The notes beneath the pieces were generated by a model that saw only the letters and a list, made by a program, of their open reading frames with translations, searched no databases and was not told the DNA's origin. Position numbers and translations under genes: made by a program. A stretch of 64,000 nt of DNA from Streptomyces sp. AC550_RSS872 (GTDB lineage: Bacteria > Actinomycetota > Actinomycetes > Streptomycetales > Streptomycetaceae), in contig NZ_JAGMUL010000026.1 of NCBI RefSeq assembly GCF_019049285.1, forward strand, positions 1-64,000, read 5' to 3'. Within the stretch, counting starts at the first letter, position 1; the number at the start of each line of letters is the position of its first letter. Positions 42,925 to 52,846 of the stretch are shown piece after piece.

Positions 42925-45594
42925 TCAACTCACCGTGCAGGTCTGGTCGCCCAGCTTGAACATCGTCGGCTTGGCGTTCGTCCCCGACGAGCTTCCCGTG
43001 AAGCCGAAGCTCACGGACGACCCGGCCGCCACATTGCCGTTCCAGCCCACGTTCTTCGCGGTCACCGCCGAACCGGACTGTGTGTGCTCGGCGTTCCAGA
43101 CCTGAGCGATCCGCTGCCCGTCCGCGAAGGACCAGCCGAGGGACCAGCCGCTCCAGGCACCTGAACCCGTGTTGGACAGCTGTACGTCGGCCTGGAAACC
43201 GCCCGACCACTGGTTGGTGACCTTGTACGTCACCGCGCAGGCCCCGGTCGGCGTGGGGTCCGGATCAGGGTCAGGGTCGGGGCCGGGATCCGTCGTGCCG
43301 CCGTCGGCCGTCTCGCCGTAGACGACGCCGCGCCCGTTCGTCGCCACGTACACCCGCCCGTAGACCCGGGGGTCACCCGTGATCGCCGCGCCCGTCCAAC
43401 CCCACTGGTGGGCGCCGTCGTTGATGCGGGTCCAGGTCGCGCCCTTGTCGGCGGAGCGGAAGATACCGCGTACGCCGGCGATCTTCGCGCTGGTGTACAG
43501 GGTCTGGTACGACGCTCCCGGCGCCGCCCTGCCGAAGCCGATCGCGTCGGCCTGCTCGACGTTCGAGAGCTTGGTGAAGCTCGCGCCGCCGTCCGTGGAG
43601 TGCCACAGACCGTACGCCCCGTCCGTCGCACCACCCGCCAGCCACACGTCGCCCGTCACACCGGGCAGCGCCTTGAAGCGCACACTGTCCCCGCCCGGCA
43701 GCCCGGATGCCGAGGATGCCGTGAAGGTCGCGCCGCCGTCCGTACTGACGTAGAACCTCCCGGACTTGAAGCCGTAGAAGGTCTTCGGGTCGACCCGGTC
43801 CGACTCGACGATCGCCCCGGCCGGGATCCCGCTCGACGCCTGCCACGAGTTGCCGAAGCCCGCCGTGTACTGCACGCCCGTACCGGCCGGGCTCCACACG
43901 AACCGGCTGCCGTCCGCCGCCGCGGCGACCGTGCCGCCGCCGCTGACGCCCGAAGGGTCGGTCCCCGCGAACCAGTTGGCGCCGTTGTCCGTCGAAAAGG
44001 CGATGTGCGGGCCGGAGTCGAGATCGCCGACCCGTACGACGGTGTTCGGGTGGGACTCGGCGTAGTCCAGGCTCGTGGTCGAGGTGAAGTTCGGCTGGGT
44101 GAACATCATCGACGGCACCTTGGTGAGGTCCGTGTGCCGGAAGCCGCCGATGTCGCCGAGAGCGCTGAGCAGCGGGGCGCCCGAAGGCGGCGAGGCGAGG
44201 TCGTTGACGGCCGTCTCCTCCAGGCCCTGCACCATCGGCCTGATGGTGAACTGGCTCCCGCTGTCCCACTTCGTCAGGTCCTCGGTGCCGTAGATCGTCG
44301 CGCCCGTCCCGTACATCATCCGGTCCGAGTCGAACGGGTCGATCTCCAGCGCCTCGGTCATCCAGCCCAGCTTCGGCGTCTGCTCCGGCGGGGAAGGATT
44401 CGCACCCCACGTCAGCCACGGCGCCGACGAGACGTCCATCGTGTAGCGGTTGGCGCGGTCGGGATACGACGTGTAGTCCCACGCCTTCGTCCAGGTGCCG
44501 CCACTGTCCGTCGAGCGGAAGATCTGGGTGTCCGGCCACCAGGAGCTGTACGCCGTCGCCATCACCGTGCCGGGCTTCTGCCGGTCGACGGTCAGGCCGG
44601 CGAAGCCGTAGTAGGTGTCGCCCTCGGCGACCGGGCTGATGTCCGTCCACGTGCCGGTCCCCGTGGCGTACCGCCACAGCTGGCCCTTGCCGCCGTCGTA
44701 CGGCCCGCCCTTGTCGCTGTAGGCGAGATAGAGGTAGCCGTTCTTCGCGTCCAGGACACCCTTGTGGGCCAGGTATCCCGTCGGCTGCCCGGCGACCCGC
44801 GACCAGGTCGCGCCCGCGTCCGTCGACCGGTACACGGCGTTGTCCTTGTCGGCGACCCCCACGTAGATGGTCCTGGTCGCGTTCCCGGACGTCCCCGTGG
44901 ACTCGTCGAAGGTGACCCAGACGATGCCCTGGTTGTCGCTGGCGTATCCGCTGGTGTCGCTCGGATCCTGCACGTAGTTGCCGACGTTGGGGAAGTTCGC
45001 CACCTGCGACCAGGTCACACCGGAGTCCGTCGACCGCCACAGCCCCTTGCCGCTGGGCGCGCCCAGATACAGCACGCTGTTCTTGTTCGGATCGACCGCC
45101 AGCCGCTCGCCCATGCCACGGCCCGGCATGTTGCCGCCCAGCTTGAACGGCAGGTCCGCCTTCTGCCAGCTCGCGCCCCGGTCCGAGGAGCGCATCACCG
45201 CGCCGTTCGTCGGATCCCAGCTGTTGGTGTACGTCCCGACCGCCGCGTACACCCGGTCCGGGGCCACGGGGTCCGACGCCAGGCTCACCACCCCCGTGTG
45301 CCCCCAGTCGTCCCACCCGACCGAGTCCAGCAACGGCGTCCACGTCTTCGACGACTGCTGCCAACGGTAGGCTCCTCCGATGTCGGTACGGGCGTAGGCG
45401 AGGTTCTTCTCCTTGCGGTTGAAGACGATGCCGGGCACGAAACCGCCGCCGTCGATACGGGCGTTCTTCCAGGTGTAGGTGTCGGCGCTGATCGAGACGT
45501 CCTGCGCGGCAGGAGCGGCGAGTGCGGGCGGGGTGCCGGCGAGCAGCCCGGCGGCCAGTGCGAGTACGGCCGTGAGGATGCGGGTTCTTCGCAC
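42925..45594 (-). CDS. Secreted GH74 xyloglucanase with C-terminal CBM2
   Basis: An 889-aa exported glycosidase. The GTG start (45594) follows GGAGAGGACC. The signal peptide (1-30) is RRTRILTAVLALAAGLLAG ending PALAAPA. The GH74 seven-bladed twin propeller spans about 35-765. The two catalytic Asp are in YARTDIGGAYRWQ and LGDIGGFRHTDL, and several SSTDGGATW-type Asp-boxes are present. A PDPDPDPDPTPTG linker leads to a CBM2 cellulose-binding domain (about 790-889, CAVTYKVTNQWSGGFQADVQ with flanking Cys). It hydrolyses xyloglucan beta-1,4 bonds. A LacI-type palindrome lies upstream. Confidence 0.95.
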   Translation of the reverse strand: MRRTRILTAVLALAAGLLAGTPPALAAPAAQDVSISADTYTWKNARIDGGGFVPGIVFNRKEKNLAYARTDIGGAYRWQQSSKTWTPLLDSVGWDDWGHTGVVSLASDPVAPDRVYAAVGTYTNSWDPTNGAVMRSSDRGASWQKADLPFKLGGNMPGRGMGERLAVDPNKNSVLYLGAPSGKGLWRSTDSGVTWSQVANFPNVGNYVQDPSDTSGYASDNQGIVWVTFDESTGTSGNATRTIYVGVADKDNAVYRSTDAGATWSRVAGQPTGYLAHKGVLDAKNGYLYLAYSDKGGPYDGGKGQLWRYATGTGTWTDISPVAEGDTYYGFAGLTVDRQKPGTVMATAYSSWWPDTQIFRSTDSGGTWTKAWDYTSYPDRANRYTMDVSSAPWLTWGANPSPPEQTPKLGWMTEALEIDPFDSDRMMYGTGATIYGTEDLTKWDSGSQFTIRPMVQGLEETAVNDLASPPSGAPLLSALGDIGGFRHTDLTKVPSMMFTQPNFTSTTSLDYAESHPNTVVRVGDLDSGPHIAFSTDNGANWFAGTDPSGVSGGGTVAAAADGSRFVWSPAGTGVQYTAGFGNSWQASSGIPAGAIVESDRVDPKTFYGFKSGRFYVSTDGGATFTASSASGLPGGDSVRFKALPGVTGDVWLAGGATDGAYGLWHSTDGGASFTKLSNVEQADAIGFGRAAPGASYQTLYTSAKIAGVRGIFRSADKGATWTRINDGAHQWGWTGAAITGDPRVYGRVYVATNGRGVVYGETADGGTTDPGPDPDPDPDPTPTGACAVTYKVTNQWSGGFQADVQLSNTGSGAWSGWSLGWSFADGQRIAQVWNAEHTQSGSAVTAKNVGWNGNVAAGSSVSFGFTGSSSGTNAKPTMFKLGDQTCTVS

Positions 45595-45633
45595 AGTGGG
45601 GGTCCTCTCCGGGGGATGGAGGTGATGTGGGGG

Positions 45634-45647
45634 GGCAAGCGCTTTCC
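45634..45647. promoter_or_regulatory. LacI-type operator-like palindrome before the GH74 gene
   Basis: GGCAAGCGCTTTCC has the AGCGCT centre of the CebR operator TGGGAGCGCTCCCA and matches it at 8 of 14 positions. Located 40 nt upstream of the GTG start. It may bind CebR weakly or another LacI-family protein. Confidence 0.45.
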
Positions 45648-45712
45648 AATGGAGGTGAAGATGGCCGGGCGATCCCCAGTGCGGGTGGGGACCGCCCGGC
45701 CAACGGGCCGGG

Positions 45713-45754
45713 GACGCCCTAGGGGCGCGGGGAACTGCGCGACCAGCTACAACG
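45713..45754. repeat. Streptomyces intergenic repeat, short type
   Basis: ACGCCCTA then GGGGCGCGGGGAACTGCGCG then ACCAGCTACAACGG. It lies between the GH48 stop and the start region of the GH74 gene, both on the minus strand. The core matches the copy at 28251 exactly. Confidence 0.75.
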
Positions 45755-45804
45755 GACCCGCAGTCGAACACGGCCCAACACGCGGAGCGCCTGGCGGGGG
45801 CTGG

Positions 45805-48720
45805 TTATTCGAGCAGCTCCGCGTAAGAACCCATGGCCAACGCAATGTCCGCCTGGGCCCAGAACCGGTGATACGTGAACGACGGCGCCGCCCCGCCCGC
45901 GAGATACGCCTCGATCTTCGACCAGGCCGGATCGTCCTCGTAGAACGACCGGATCGAGTCGAAGGTCGACGACGAGTTGATCGCGTCGCCGTTCGGCATG
46001 GTGCCGGTCCAGCCGCTCGGGATGTAGACCGTGTCGTCGAAGCGGTTGTAGTCGGCGCGGGTCTCCGGGACGGCGATACCGAGATCGTCCTGGTAGTTGT
46101 CCCACATGCCGTCCAGCAAGGCCTTCGCCGTCGTCGCGGCGGCCGTGTCACCGGAGCGGTCGGCGTAGTACGTCAGGGTCTTGGCGTACGCGGCCGCCAC
46201 GCCGACGTCATTGGTGTAGTCGGCGACGGTGACATGAAGTCCGTTGTTGGCACCCGGACTTGAGGCGTTCCAGGTGTCGGGCTGCCCCGACCACTGAAGC
46301 GTCGACGGGATCCGGAACGTACCGTCCGGGTTGACGGTCGTCTCGGACAGCGCCCAGTCCACCCACTTGTCGAGGACGGCCTTCGCTGCCGCGTTCCCCG
46401 TCTGCTGGTAGTACTCGGCCACCCGCTCCATCGACCAGGCCTGGAAACCGAACCACTGGTTGGACGGCGGGTCGTGGTACACAGGCTTCTCGTCGTAGTA
46501 CATGCCGTAGAACGTCGACTTCCCGGCCGGCGGCGTCGCGTACCGGCCCGCCCAGCTGTTGGTCGCACCGCCCGCGATCGCGCCCTCGCTGGACTGCAAC
46601 CAGCGGTAGAACTCGACCTGCCGCTCGAGGGACTTGGCCCAGTCCGCCTGCCCTGTCGCCGACTTGGGCTTCAGGTCGGCGTAGTTGGACAGGGCGTACG
46701 CGGCCATCGGGTTCTGGTAGCCGCCGTGCGCGTGGCTGGAGCCGATGCGCCAGGCCCAGCCCGCCGAGGTGTCGGTGGCGCCGCCCCAGGCGTAGTACCA
46801 GGACAGCAGGTACATCGAGGCGTCCTTGCCGGTGCCGGCCGGGCAGGACGAGGCGCCCACACAGTTGCCGACCTTCTTGAAGTACTTGTCGTACATCGCG
46901 TAGCGCAGGTAGTCGCCCATCTTCGCGGCCTTGGCCACGGTCGCGGAGATCTGGCCGCCCTTGCCCTGCTCGTCGGCCCACTTGTCGGCCCAGTACGCCG
47001 CCTGCACCGCACGGGCGTCGGCGTCCGGGGCGTTGGTGAACTTCCACTGCTTGGCGTAGGAGGCGTCACCGGTGAACAGGTCCAGGTACCCGTTCTTGCC
47101 GCCGTACTTGAAGGCGTCGCAGGTCGGCTGCGGCACCGTCTCCCACACCGACTCCTGCGCGCCGCGCTGGAAGGTGTTGATGTACGACGGCCCCGTGTCG
47201 GTCGGCCCCGCCTCGCACTTGCCCGGCGAGTTGCCATAGCCGTAGACGTTGTCGACGTCCTGGAGCCAGTGCATGCCGTAGACGTCGTCCGTGCCGTACG
47301 CGCTCTTCAGCTCACCGGCGATCGGGTCCGAACCGACCGATACCGACGCGTCGAGCTTCGCCGGGTACTCGCCCGGCGTGTCCAGCTCGGGCGCGTACGT
47401 CGCCGGCTTCGAGGCGTTGTAGAAGGAGCTGGTCGGCTGGTCGGCGTGGGTCGGGATCATGTACTTCTCCATGATCTCCCAGGCCCCGTTGAACTTGGTC
47501 CAGTCGCCCGTGACCTTGCCGTACATGGCTTGCAGCCAGAGAAGGTAGCTGTAGGCCTCCGACGTGGTCTCGTGACCGTGGTCCGGCGCCTCGACGATCA
47601 GCGTCTCCACCGAGTGGTAGGGAATGCCCTCGGGCGAGAAGTAGCCGTTCGCCGGGTTGGTGATCTTGCCGTACAGCTCCAGGAAGCGGGCGTCGTACGC
47701 CTTCGCCGCCGCGATCTGGGTCACCGTGACCGACGCCTTCGCGTGCCCGTTGGCCGTCGACTCGAAGGTCGCCGCGCCGGTGCCGGAGGAGTCGGCGGTG
47801 ATGGTCACCTGCTGAGCGGTGTTCCAGTTCGAGGGGGTGAAGGTGAGCGAGGCTCCGCCGGTCACCGACAGGCCCGAGTTGCCGCCCGTGCGGGCGGTGG
47901 TGACGGTCACGTTGGACGATGGCTGGGTCGACAGCTTGACGTCGTACGAGGCCGACTTGCCCTGCTGGACGGGGAGTTGGGTCTGCGAGCTCACCACGGC
48001 CGGACCCGAGGCGACCGTGACGCCGACCGGCGTGGACTCCGCGGACGCGCCCAGGCTGTCGTACGCCTTCGCGAGCAGCGAATGACTGCCCACGGTCAAG
48101 CTGGAGACCGAGAGCGAGTACGGCGCCGTGGTGTCGGTGCCCAGCAGCGTGGTGTTGTCGTAGAACTCGACCTTGCTGACGGTGGCGTTGTCCGCGGCCG
48201 CGGCGGTGGCCGCGAGCGGGACGGCGTCGCCCTGGGTGTAGACGGCACCGGCCGCCGGGCTGGTCAGTACGGTGATGGGGGGTTGGTGGGCGCCGGTGCA
48301 ACTGGTGCCGTTGATCGCGAAGTTCGCGGGAGCGGCGTTGCTGCCGCTGTAGCTGAACTGCGCGCCCGTGGTGACCGCGGCCCCGGCGGCGATCCGCGCG
48401 TTGTGGCCGGCGTTCTTCACGGTGATCGACTGACCGGACTGGGACCAGGTGCCGTTCCAGCCGTTGCCGAGCTTCTGGTTGCCCGCGTAGCTGTACGTCA
48501 GCGTCCAGCCGTCGACGACATCCGTACCGCGGTTGGTGATCGTCAGATCCGTGGTGAAGCCGGAGCCCCAGTCGTTGGTCCGGTAATCGACACTGCACTG
48601 AACGGCGGCCGCCTGGGCCGGTGTTGAACCCGTGCCCAGCATGGTCAAGGGGAGTGCCAGGGCTGCTACGGCGGCGGTCCACAGCCGTCGTACCGTTCTG
48701 CGTCTGCGTGGGGGATGCAC
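45805..48720 (-). CDS. Secreted GH48 reducing-end cellobiohydrolase with N-terminal CBM2
   Basis: A 971-aa exocellulase. The GTG start follows AAGGAGG. The signal peptide is about 1-37 ([17 protein letters not shown], then AQAAA). A CBM2 (about 38-142) follows. Next is an Ig-like module (about 147-237, [36 protein letters not shown]) and a further beta module (about 238-335). The GH48 (alpha/alpha)6 barrel occupies about 337-971. Its opening [20 protein letters not shown] and the general-acid Glu in [18 protein letters not shown] are clear. It releases cellobiose from reducing ends, together with GH6. Divergent from the GH6 gene with a CebR operator 47 nt upstream. Confidence 0.96.
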   Translation of the reverse strand: MHPPRRRRTVRRLWTAAVAALALPLTMLGTGSTPAQAAAVQCSVDYRTNDWGSGFTTDLTITNRGTDVVDGWTLTYSYAGNQKLGNGWNGTWSQSGQSITVKNAGHNARIAAGAAVTTGAQFSYSGSNAAPANFAINGTSCTGAHQPPITVLTSPAAGAVYTQGDAVPLAATAAAADNATVSKVEFYDNTTLLGTDTTAPYSLSVSSLTVGSHSLLAKAYDSLGASAESTPVGVTVASGPAVVSSQTQLPVQQGKSASYDVKLSTQPSSNVTVTTARTGGNSGLSVTGGASLTFTPSNWNTAQQVTITADSSGTGAATFESTANGHAKASVTVTQIAAAKAYDARFLELYGKITNPANGYFSPEGIPYHSVETLIVEAPDHGHETTSEAYSYLLWLQAMYGKVTGDWTKFNGAWEIMEKYMIPTHADQPTSSFYNASKPATYAPELDTPGEYPAKLDASVSVGSDPIAGELKSAYGTDDVYGMHWLQDVDNVYGYGNSPGKCEAGPTDTGPSYINTFQRGAQESVWETVPQPTCDAFKYGGKNGYLDLFTGDASYAKQWKFTNAPDADARAVQAAYWADKWADEQGKGGQISATVAKAAKMGDYLRYAMYDKYFKKVGNCVGASSCPAGTGKDASMYLLSWYYAWGGATDTSAGWAWRIGSSHAHGGYQNPMAAYALSNYADLKPKSATGQADWAKSLERQVEFYRWLQSSEGAIAGGATNSWAGRYATPPAGKSTFYGMYYDEKPVYHDPPSNQWFGFQAWSMERVAEYYQQTGNAAAKAVLDKWVDWALSETTVNPDGTFRIPSTLQWSGQPDTWNASSPGANNGLHVTVADYTNDVGVAAAYAKTLTYYADRSGDTAAATTAKALLDGMWDNYQDDLGIAVPETRADYNRFDDTVYIPSGWTGTMPNGDAINSSSTFDSIRSFYEDDPAWSKIEAYLAGGAAPSFTYHRFWAQADIALAMGSYAELLE

Positions 48721-48766
48721 GTGCTGGTTCCTCCTTGCGGCTCGGAGAAGTCAAGGCTTGAACCAG

Positions 48767-48780
48767 TGGGAGCGCTCCCA
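48767..48780. promoter_or_regulatory. CebR operator, perfect palindrome (GH48 side)
   Basis: TGGGAGCGCTCCCA is the exact 14-bp palindrome known as the target of CebR, the LacI-family cellobiose-sensing repressor of Streptomyces. It sits 47 nt upstream of the GH48 start codon. Confidence 0.92.
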
Positions 48781-48909
48781 TAGTGGGGAAGGGGGTGCGA
48801 GGGGTCAAGGCGCTTGAAGAGTCGAAAAGATTCGACGGATTCAGCTGAGGGAAAGTCAGCAACTCCTCTGTCCTTTAACGTCACTTGGCGCTAGCTTCAT
48901 TGACACCAG

Positions 48910-48923
48910 TGGGAGCGATTCCA
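48910..48923. promoter_or_regulatory. CebR operator, 12/14 match (GH6 side)
   Basis: TGGGAGCGATTCCA differs from the palindrome at two positions. It lies 164 nt upstream of the GH6 start, leaving room for a leader. The 366-nt gap thus carries one operator per divergent cellulase gene. I saw no further gene in the gap. Confidence 0.82.
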
Positions 48924-49086
48924 TCAGTCGACGCGTCCGTAACGGCGCGCTGATCTGCAAGGAGTCGCTCATGCGACACCCCCCGCGTTCAGTACTTCCA
49001 GCCGTCGCCGGCATCTCCTCCTTGCCTCTTGCGCGCTCTGCACGGACGAACCGTCAGCACCCGCGACCAAGAAGGAACCCGCACTC

Positions 49087-50808
49087 ATGAGTCGTACCAG
49101 AACTGCGATGCTCGCCGCCCTGGCGCTGGTCGCCGGGGCCTCGGGAACCGCGCTCGCCGCGGCCGCCCCCGAGGACATCGGCACGGCGGCGGTCCCCTGC
49201 ACCGTCGACTACAAGGTGCAGAACCAGTGGGACACCGGCTTCACCGCCGCCGTGACGGTCACCAACCAGGGCTCCGCCAAGTCCAACTGGTCGGTGAAGT
49301 GGTCGTATGCCGGCAACCAGAAGGTCACCAGCGGCTGGAACGCGAAGGTCAGCCAGAGCGGCGCCGACGTCACCGCCACCAACGAGACCTACAACGGGAC
49401 GCTGTCGACCGGCGGTTCGGTCAGCTTCGGCTTCCAGGGCTCCCACAGCGGCACCAACGCCGTCCCCGGCACCTTCACCCTCGACGGCGTGACCTGCAAC
49501 GTCGACGACGGCAGCGGCGGCCCGACGGATCCGCCGGACCCGGACCCGACCGGCCCCAAGGTCGACAACCCGTACTCCGGCGCCAAGGTGTACGTGAACC
49601 CGGAGTGGTCCGCGAACGCCGCCGCCGAGCCGGGCGGCAGCCGGATCTCCAACCAGCCCACCGGCGTGTGGCTGGACCGGACCGCGGCCATCAACGGCGT
49701 GAACGGCCGCATGGGCCTGCGGGCCCACCTCGACGAGGCCCTGAAGCAGAAGGGCTCCGGCGAGCTCGTCGTCCAGCTGGTGATCTACAACCTGCCGGGC
49801 CGTGACTGCTCCGCCCTCGCCTCCAACGGCGAACTCGGCCCGACCGACATCGACAAGTACAAGACGCAGTACATCGACCCGATCGCCGCGATCCTCGCCG
49901 ACCCCAAGTACGCCTCACTGCGGATCGTCAACACGGTCGAGCTCGACTCGCTGCCGAACCTGATCACCAACGTCACGCCGCGGCCCACCGCCACCCCGAA
50001 CTGCGACACGATGAAGGCCAACGGCAACTACGTCAAGGGCGTCGGCTACGCGCTGAACAAGCTCGGTGACGTCGCCAACGTCTACAACTACGTGGACGCC
50101 GGCCACCACGGCTGGCTCGGCTGGGACGACAACTTCCCGGCCACCGTCCAGATCATCAAGCAGGCCGCGACCGCCGAGGGCGCGACCGTGAGCGATGTGG
50201 CCGGGTTCATCACCAACACGGCCAACTTCAGTGCGCTGAAGGAGCAGTACTTCACCATCAACGACTCCGTGAACGGCAAGTCCGTGCGCGAGTCGAAGTG
50301 GGTGGACTGGAACCGGTACGTCGACGAGCTCTCCTACGCCCAGACCTTCCGCCAGGAGGCCGTGAGCCAGGGCTTCCCCTCGGGCGTCGGCATGCTGATC
50401 GACACCTCCCGCAACGGCTGGGGCGGCACCGCCCGGCCGACCGGTCCCGGCGCGATGACGGACGTGGACACGTACGTCAACGGCGGCCGCATCGACCGGC
50501 GCATCCACGTCGGCAACTGGTGCAACCAGTCCGGGGCCGGGCTGGGGGAGCGGCCGCAGGCCAATCCGGCAGCCGGGATCGACGCGTACGTGTGGATGAA
50601 ACCGCCGGGGGAGTCCGACGGGGCGAGCCGGGAGATCCCGAACGACGAGGGCAAGGGGTTCGACCGGATGTGCGACCCGACGTACACCGGTAACCCGCGC
50701 AACGGCAACAACATGTCCGGTGCGCTGCCGGACGCTCCGCTGTCGGGGCACTGGTTCTCCGCGCAGTTCCGGCAGTTGATGCAGAACGCGTATCCGCCGT
50801 TGTCGTGA
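49087..50808 (+). CDS. Secreted GH6 cellobiohydrolase with N-terminal CBM2
   Basis: A 573-aa non-reducing-end exocellulase. Signal peptide about 1-25 (AMLAALALVAGASGTALAAA). The CBM2 spans about 36-140 (CTVDYKVQNQWDTGFTAAVT to GVTC). A short PPDPDPTGP linker follows. The GH6 barrel (about 160-573) has VVQLVIYNLPGRDCSALAS with the catalytic Asp region, NVYNYVDAGHHGWLGW, HVGNWCNQSGAGLGERP and DAYVWMKPPGESDG. The loop insertion around NVTPRPTATPNCD marks a processive cellobiohydrolase rather than an endoglucanase. Confidence 0.96.
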   Translation: MSRTRTAMLAALALVAGASGTALAAAAPEDIGTAAVPCTVDYKVQNQWDTGFTAAVTVTNQGSAKSNWSVKWSYAGNQKVTSGWNAKVSQSGADVTATNETYNGTLSTGGSVSFGFQGSHSGTNAVPGTFTLDGVTCNVDDGSGGPTDPPDPDPTGPKVDNPYSGAKVYVNPEWSANAAAEPGGSRISNQPTGVWLDRTAAINGVNGRMGLRAHLDEALKQKGSGELVVQLVIYNLPGRDCSALASNGELGPTDIDKYKTQYIDPIAAILADPKYASLRIVNTVELDSLPNLITNVTPRPTATPNCDTMKANGNYVKGVGYALNKLGDVANVYNYVDAGHHGWLGWDDNFPATVQIIKQAATAEGATVSDVAGFITNTANFSALKEQYFTINDSVNGKSVRESKWVDWNRYVDELSYAQTFRQEAVSQGFPSGVGMLIDTSRNGWGGTARPTGPGAMTDVDTYVNGGRIDRRIHVGNWCNQSGAGLGERPQANPAAGIDAYVWMKPPGESDGASREIPNDEGKGFDRMCDPTYTGNPRNGNNMSGALPDAPLSGHWFSAQFRQLMQNAYPPLS

Positions 50809-50834
50809 TGCGGTGACTTCGGCTGCGGGTTCGC

Positions 50835-50872
50835 TGTGGCTGGTCGCGCAGTTCCCCGCGCCCCTGAGGGCG
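50835..50872. repeat. Streptomyces intergenic repeat, short type
   Basis: TGTGGCTGGT then CGCGCAGTTCCCCGCGCCCC and TGAGGGCG. Orientation as at 15818. It lies between the convergent GH6 and PhyH genes, 27 nt after the GH6 stop. Confidence 0.75.
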
Positions 50873-50892
50873 TGACAGGCCGCCGGGGTTGG

Positions 50893-51663
50893 TCAGTTCT
50901 CTCTGGCCAGACCCCGGCGGATTGCGAACTCCACCGCCGAGTAGTTGCCGTCTGACCGCTCCAGCTCCTGTGGCACCGCCGGATGCAGGGGTGGCTGGGC
51001 CATGAATCTGGGGCGGGTGCCGTGGTGGGGCTGGGCCGCGTGGACCAGGAAGGGGTGGCAGAGGTAGACGTCGCCCCGGTTGCCGGTGGCGTGGGTGAGG
51101 GGGCGGTGCGCGGAGGCCTCGGCGACCTTCGGGCCCAGCTCCAGGAAGGAGGCGCCGGTCTCGCCGTACGGTTCCAGGACCTGCGGTACGTCGAGATGCG
51201 AGCCGATCCGGATGCGGGTCGGGGCGTCGGCCTCGGTGACCTCGCTGAACAGGAACAGCATCAGCAGCGCGCGGTCCTTGGAGCGCAGGTTCGTGTGCGG
51301 GTGCTCGGCGCCGTCGGGTGTGTAGCTCGCCTCGATGTGCCAGCCCGCGTCGTCCGGTTCCTCCTCGTGCGGGAACCGCAGCGGGAAGCTCCCCAGCGAG
51401 TAGCGCGACTGCCAGCGGTCCTCACCCACGAGCGCATCGAAGGCCTCGTGCAGGACGGGCGTGTTGACGGCCGCCGCGAACGGACCCTGCGCCATGTCGT
51501 ACACCCAGTGCACGGGGTCCTTCCAGGTGCCCGGGTCCTCCGGGTCGTACCCCGTCTCCCGCCACAGCAGCCGCGCGCAGTGCTCGGCGACGCGGGGCGG
51601 AAAGGCCCCCTCGATCTTCACGAACCCGTCCTCGAGGAAGCGCTCCACCATCTCGTCGTTCAT
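50893..51663 (-). CDS. Phytanoyl-CoA dioxygenase (PhyH) family protein
   Basis: A 256-aa Fe(II)/2-oxoglutarate-type oxygenase. ATG 51663 begins MNDEMVERFLEDGFVKIEGA, the usual PhyH opening. The metal site would be His and the acidic residue in GWHIEASYTP (HxE in place of HxD) and the distal His in LCHPFLVHAAQPHHGTR, with Arg in PRFMAQPP for 2-oxoglutarate. The HxE exchange is worth noting because most relatives keep HxD. Substrate unknown. Divergent from a methyltransferase gene. Confidence 0.87.
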   Translation of the reverse strand: MNDEMVERFLEDGFVKIEGAFPPRVAEHCARLLWRETGYDPEDPGTWKDPVHWVYDMAQGPFAAAVNTPVLHEAFDALVGEDRWQSRYSLGSFPLRFPHEEEPDDAGWHIEASYTPDGAEHPHTNLRSKDRALLMLFLFSEVTEADAPTRIRIGSHLDVPQVLEPYGETGASFLELGPKVAEASAHRPLTHATGNRGDVYLCHPFLVHAAQPHHGTRPRFMAQPPLHPAVPQELERSDGNYSAVEFAIRRGLAREN

Positions 51664-51809
51664 CCGGCCATCGTGGGCGACGGACGCCCGGGGCCGCGCC
51701 TCATTTTTCTTTGCCCTGTTTTTGCCGCTACGGCAAGGACAGTGGCCCCGGGGCCATGCGTCGGAGCACCCTTGCGGCATCCGGACGCGAGGACGAGAGG
51801 CGGACCACC

Positions 51810-52709
51810 ATGGCGCACGACCACCACGGCCATCACCAGCAGCACGCGCACCCTCACCACGACCACACGGACATCGACTGGGAGGAGATGGGCCCGCTCC
51901 TGGAGACGCAGGCGGAGCTGTTCACGCCCCTGTACGAGCACGCCATGGCGTGGCTCGCCAAGCGGCAGACCGAGCCGGGGCTGGTCGTCGACGTCGGCAG
52001 CGGGCCCGGCGTCGTGGCCTGTCTGCTCGCCGACACCTTCCCCGGCGCCCGGATCGTCGCCGTCGACGGATCCGCGCCGCTCCTGGCGCGGGCCCAGGCG
52101 CGCGCCGAGCGGCTCGGCGTCGCCGACCGCTTCGGCACCCTCGCCGGTGAACTCCCCGATGTTCTGGACGAGTTGGACTACCCAGCCGATCTGCTGTGGG
52201 CCGGCCGCAGTCTGCACCATCTCGGTGACCAGCGCGCCGCCCTCGCCGCGTTCGCCGACCGCCTCACGCACGGCGGCACGCTGGCCCTCCAGGAAGGCGG
52301 CCTGTCGGCCCGGTACCTCCCGCGCGACCTCGGCTTCGGACGGCCCGGGCTCCAGGCGCGGCTCGACGCACTGGAGGCGGAGTGGTTCGCCGCGATGCGC
52401 GCGGACCTGCCCGGCTCGGTCACCGAGACCGAGGACTGGCCGGCCCTGCTCACCGCGGCGGGCCTGCGCCCCAGCGGCACCCGCACCTTCCTCCTCGACC
52501 TGCCCGCCCCCACCACGGACCGCGCCCGCGCCTATGTCGTCGCCTCCCTGACCCGCATCCGCGAGGGCGTCGGCGAGCGCCTCGACGCCGACGACCGCGC
52601 GACCCTCGACCGGCTCCTCGACCCGGACGACAAGGCGAGCGTGCATCACCGCCCGGATGTCTTCATCCTCGCGGCGCAGACCGTGTACACGGCGGTACGG
52701 ACACGGTGA
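51810..52709 (+). CDS. SAM-dependent methyltransferase with His-rich N-terminus
   Basis: A 299-aa class I methyltransferase. The first 20 residues include eleven His (HDHHGHHQQHAHPHHDHTD), a likely metal-binding tail. A helical segment (WEEMGPLLETQAELFTPLYE) precedes motif I LVVDVGSGPGVVACLLADTF, IVAVDGSAPLLARAQARAE and the later DLLWAGRSLHHLGDQ and RLTHGGTLALQEGG. Start ATG 51810 chosen because the upstream in-frame part lacks family similarity. Substrate unknown. Confidence 0.9.
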   Translation: MAHDHHGHHQQHAHPHHDHTDIDWEEMGPLLETQAELFTPLYEHAMAWLAKRQTEPGLVVDVGSGPGVVACLLADTFPGARIVAVDGSAPLLARAQARAERLGVADRFGTLAGELPDVLDELDYPADLLWAGRSLHHLGDQRAALAAFADRLTHGGTLALQEGGLSARYLPRDLGFGRPGLQARLDALEAEWFAAMRADLPGSVTETEDWPALLTAAGLRPSGTRTFLLDLPAPTTDRARAYVVASLTRIREGVGERLDADDRATLDRLLDPDDKASVHHRPDVFILAAQTVYTAVRTR

Positions 52710-52846
52710 TGCCGGTCAGCGGCACGCGATCAGCGACCTGCCGGCGGTAACGCTTCCGGTCGGCGACGCTCCTGTTCTCTCCCTCGCGTTCACGGCAGCG
52801 GTCGACCGGGCCTTGACTTCGAGAGCTCTCCAAGTGATGGACTCCC

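Noticed and set aside
43408..46263. A 951-aa open frame opposite the GH74 and GH48 genes
   Set aside because: It runs across two genes and an intergenic repeat on the other strand without a ribosome site. It is an antisense shadow of real genes.
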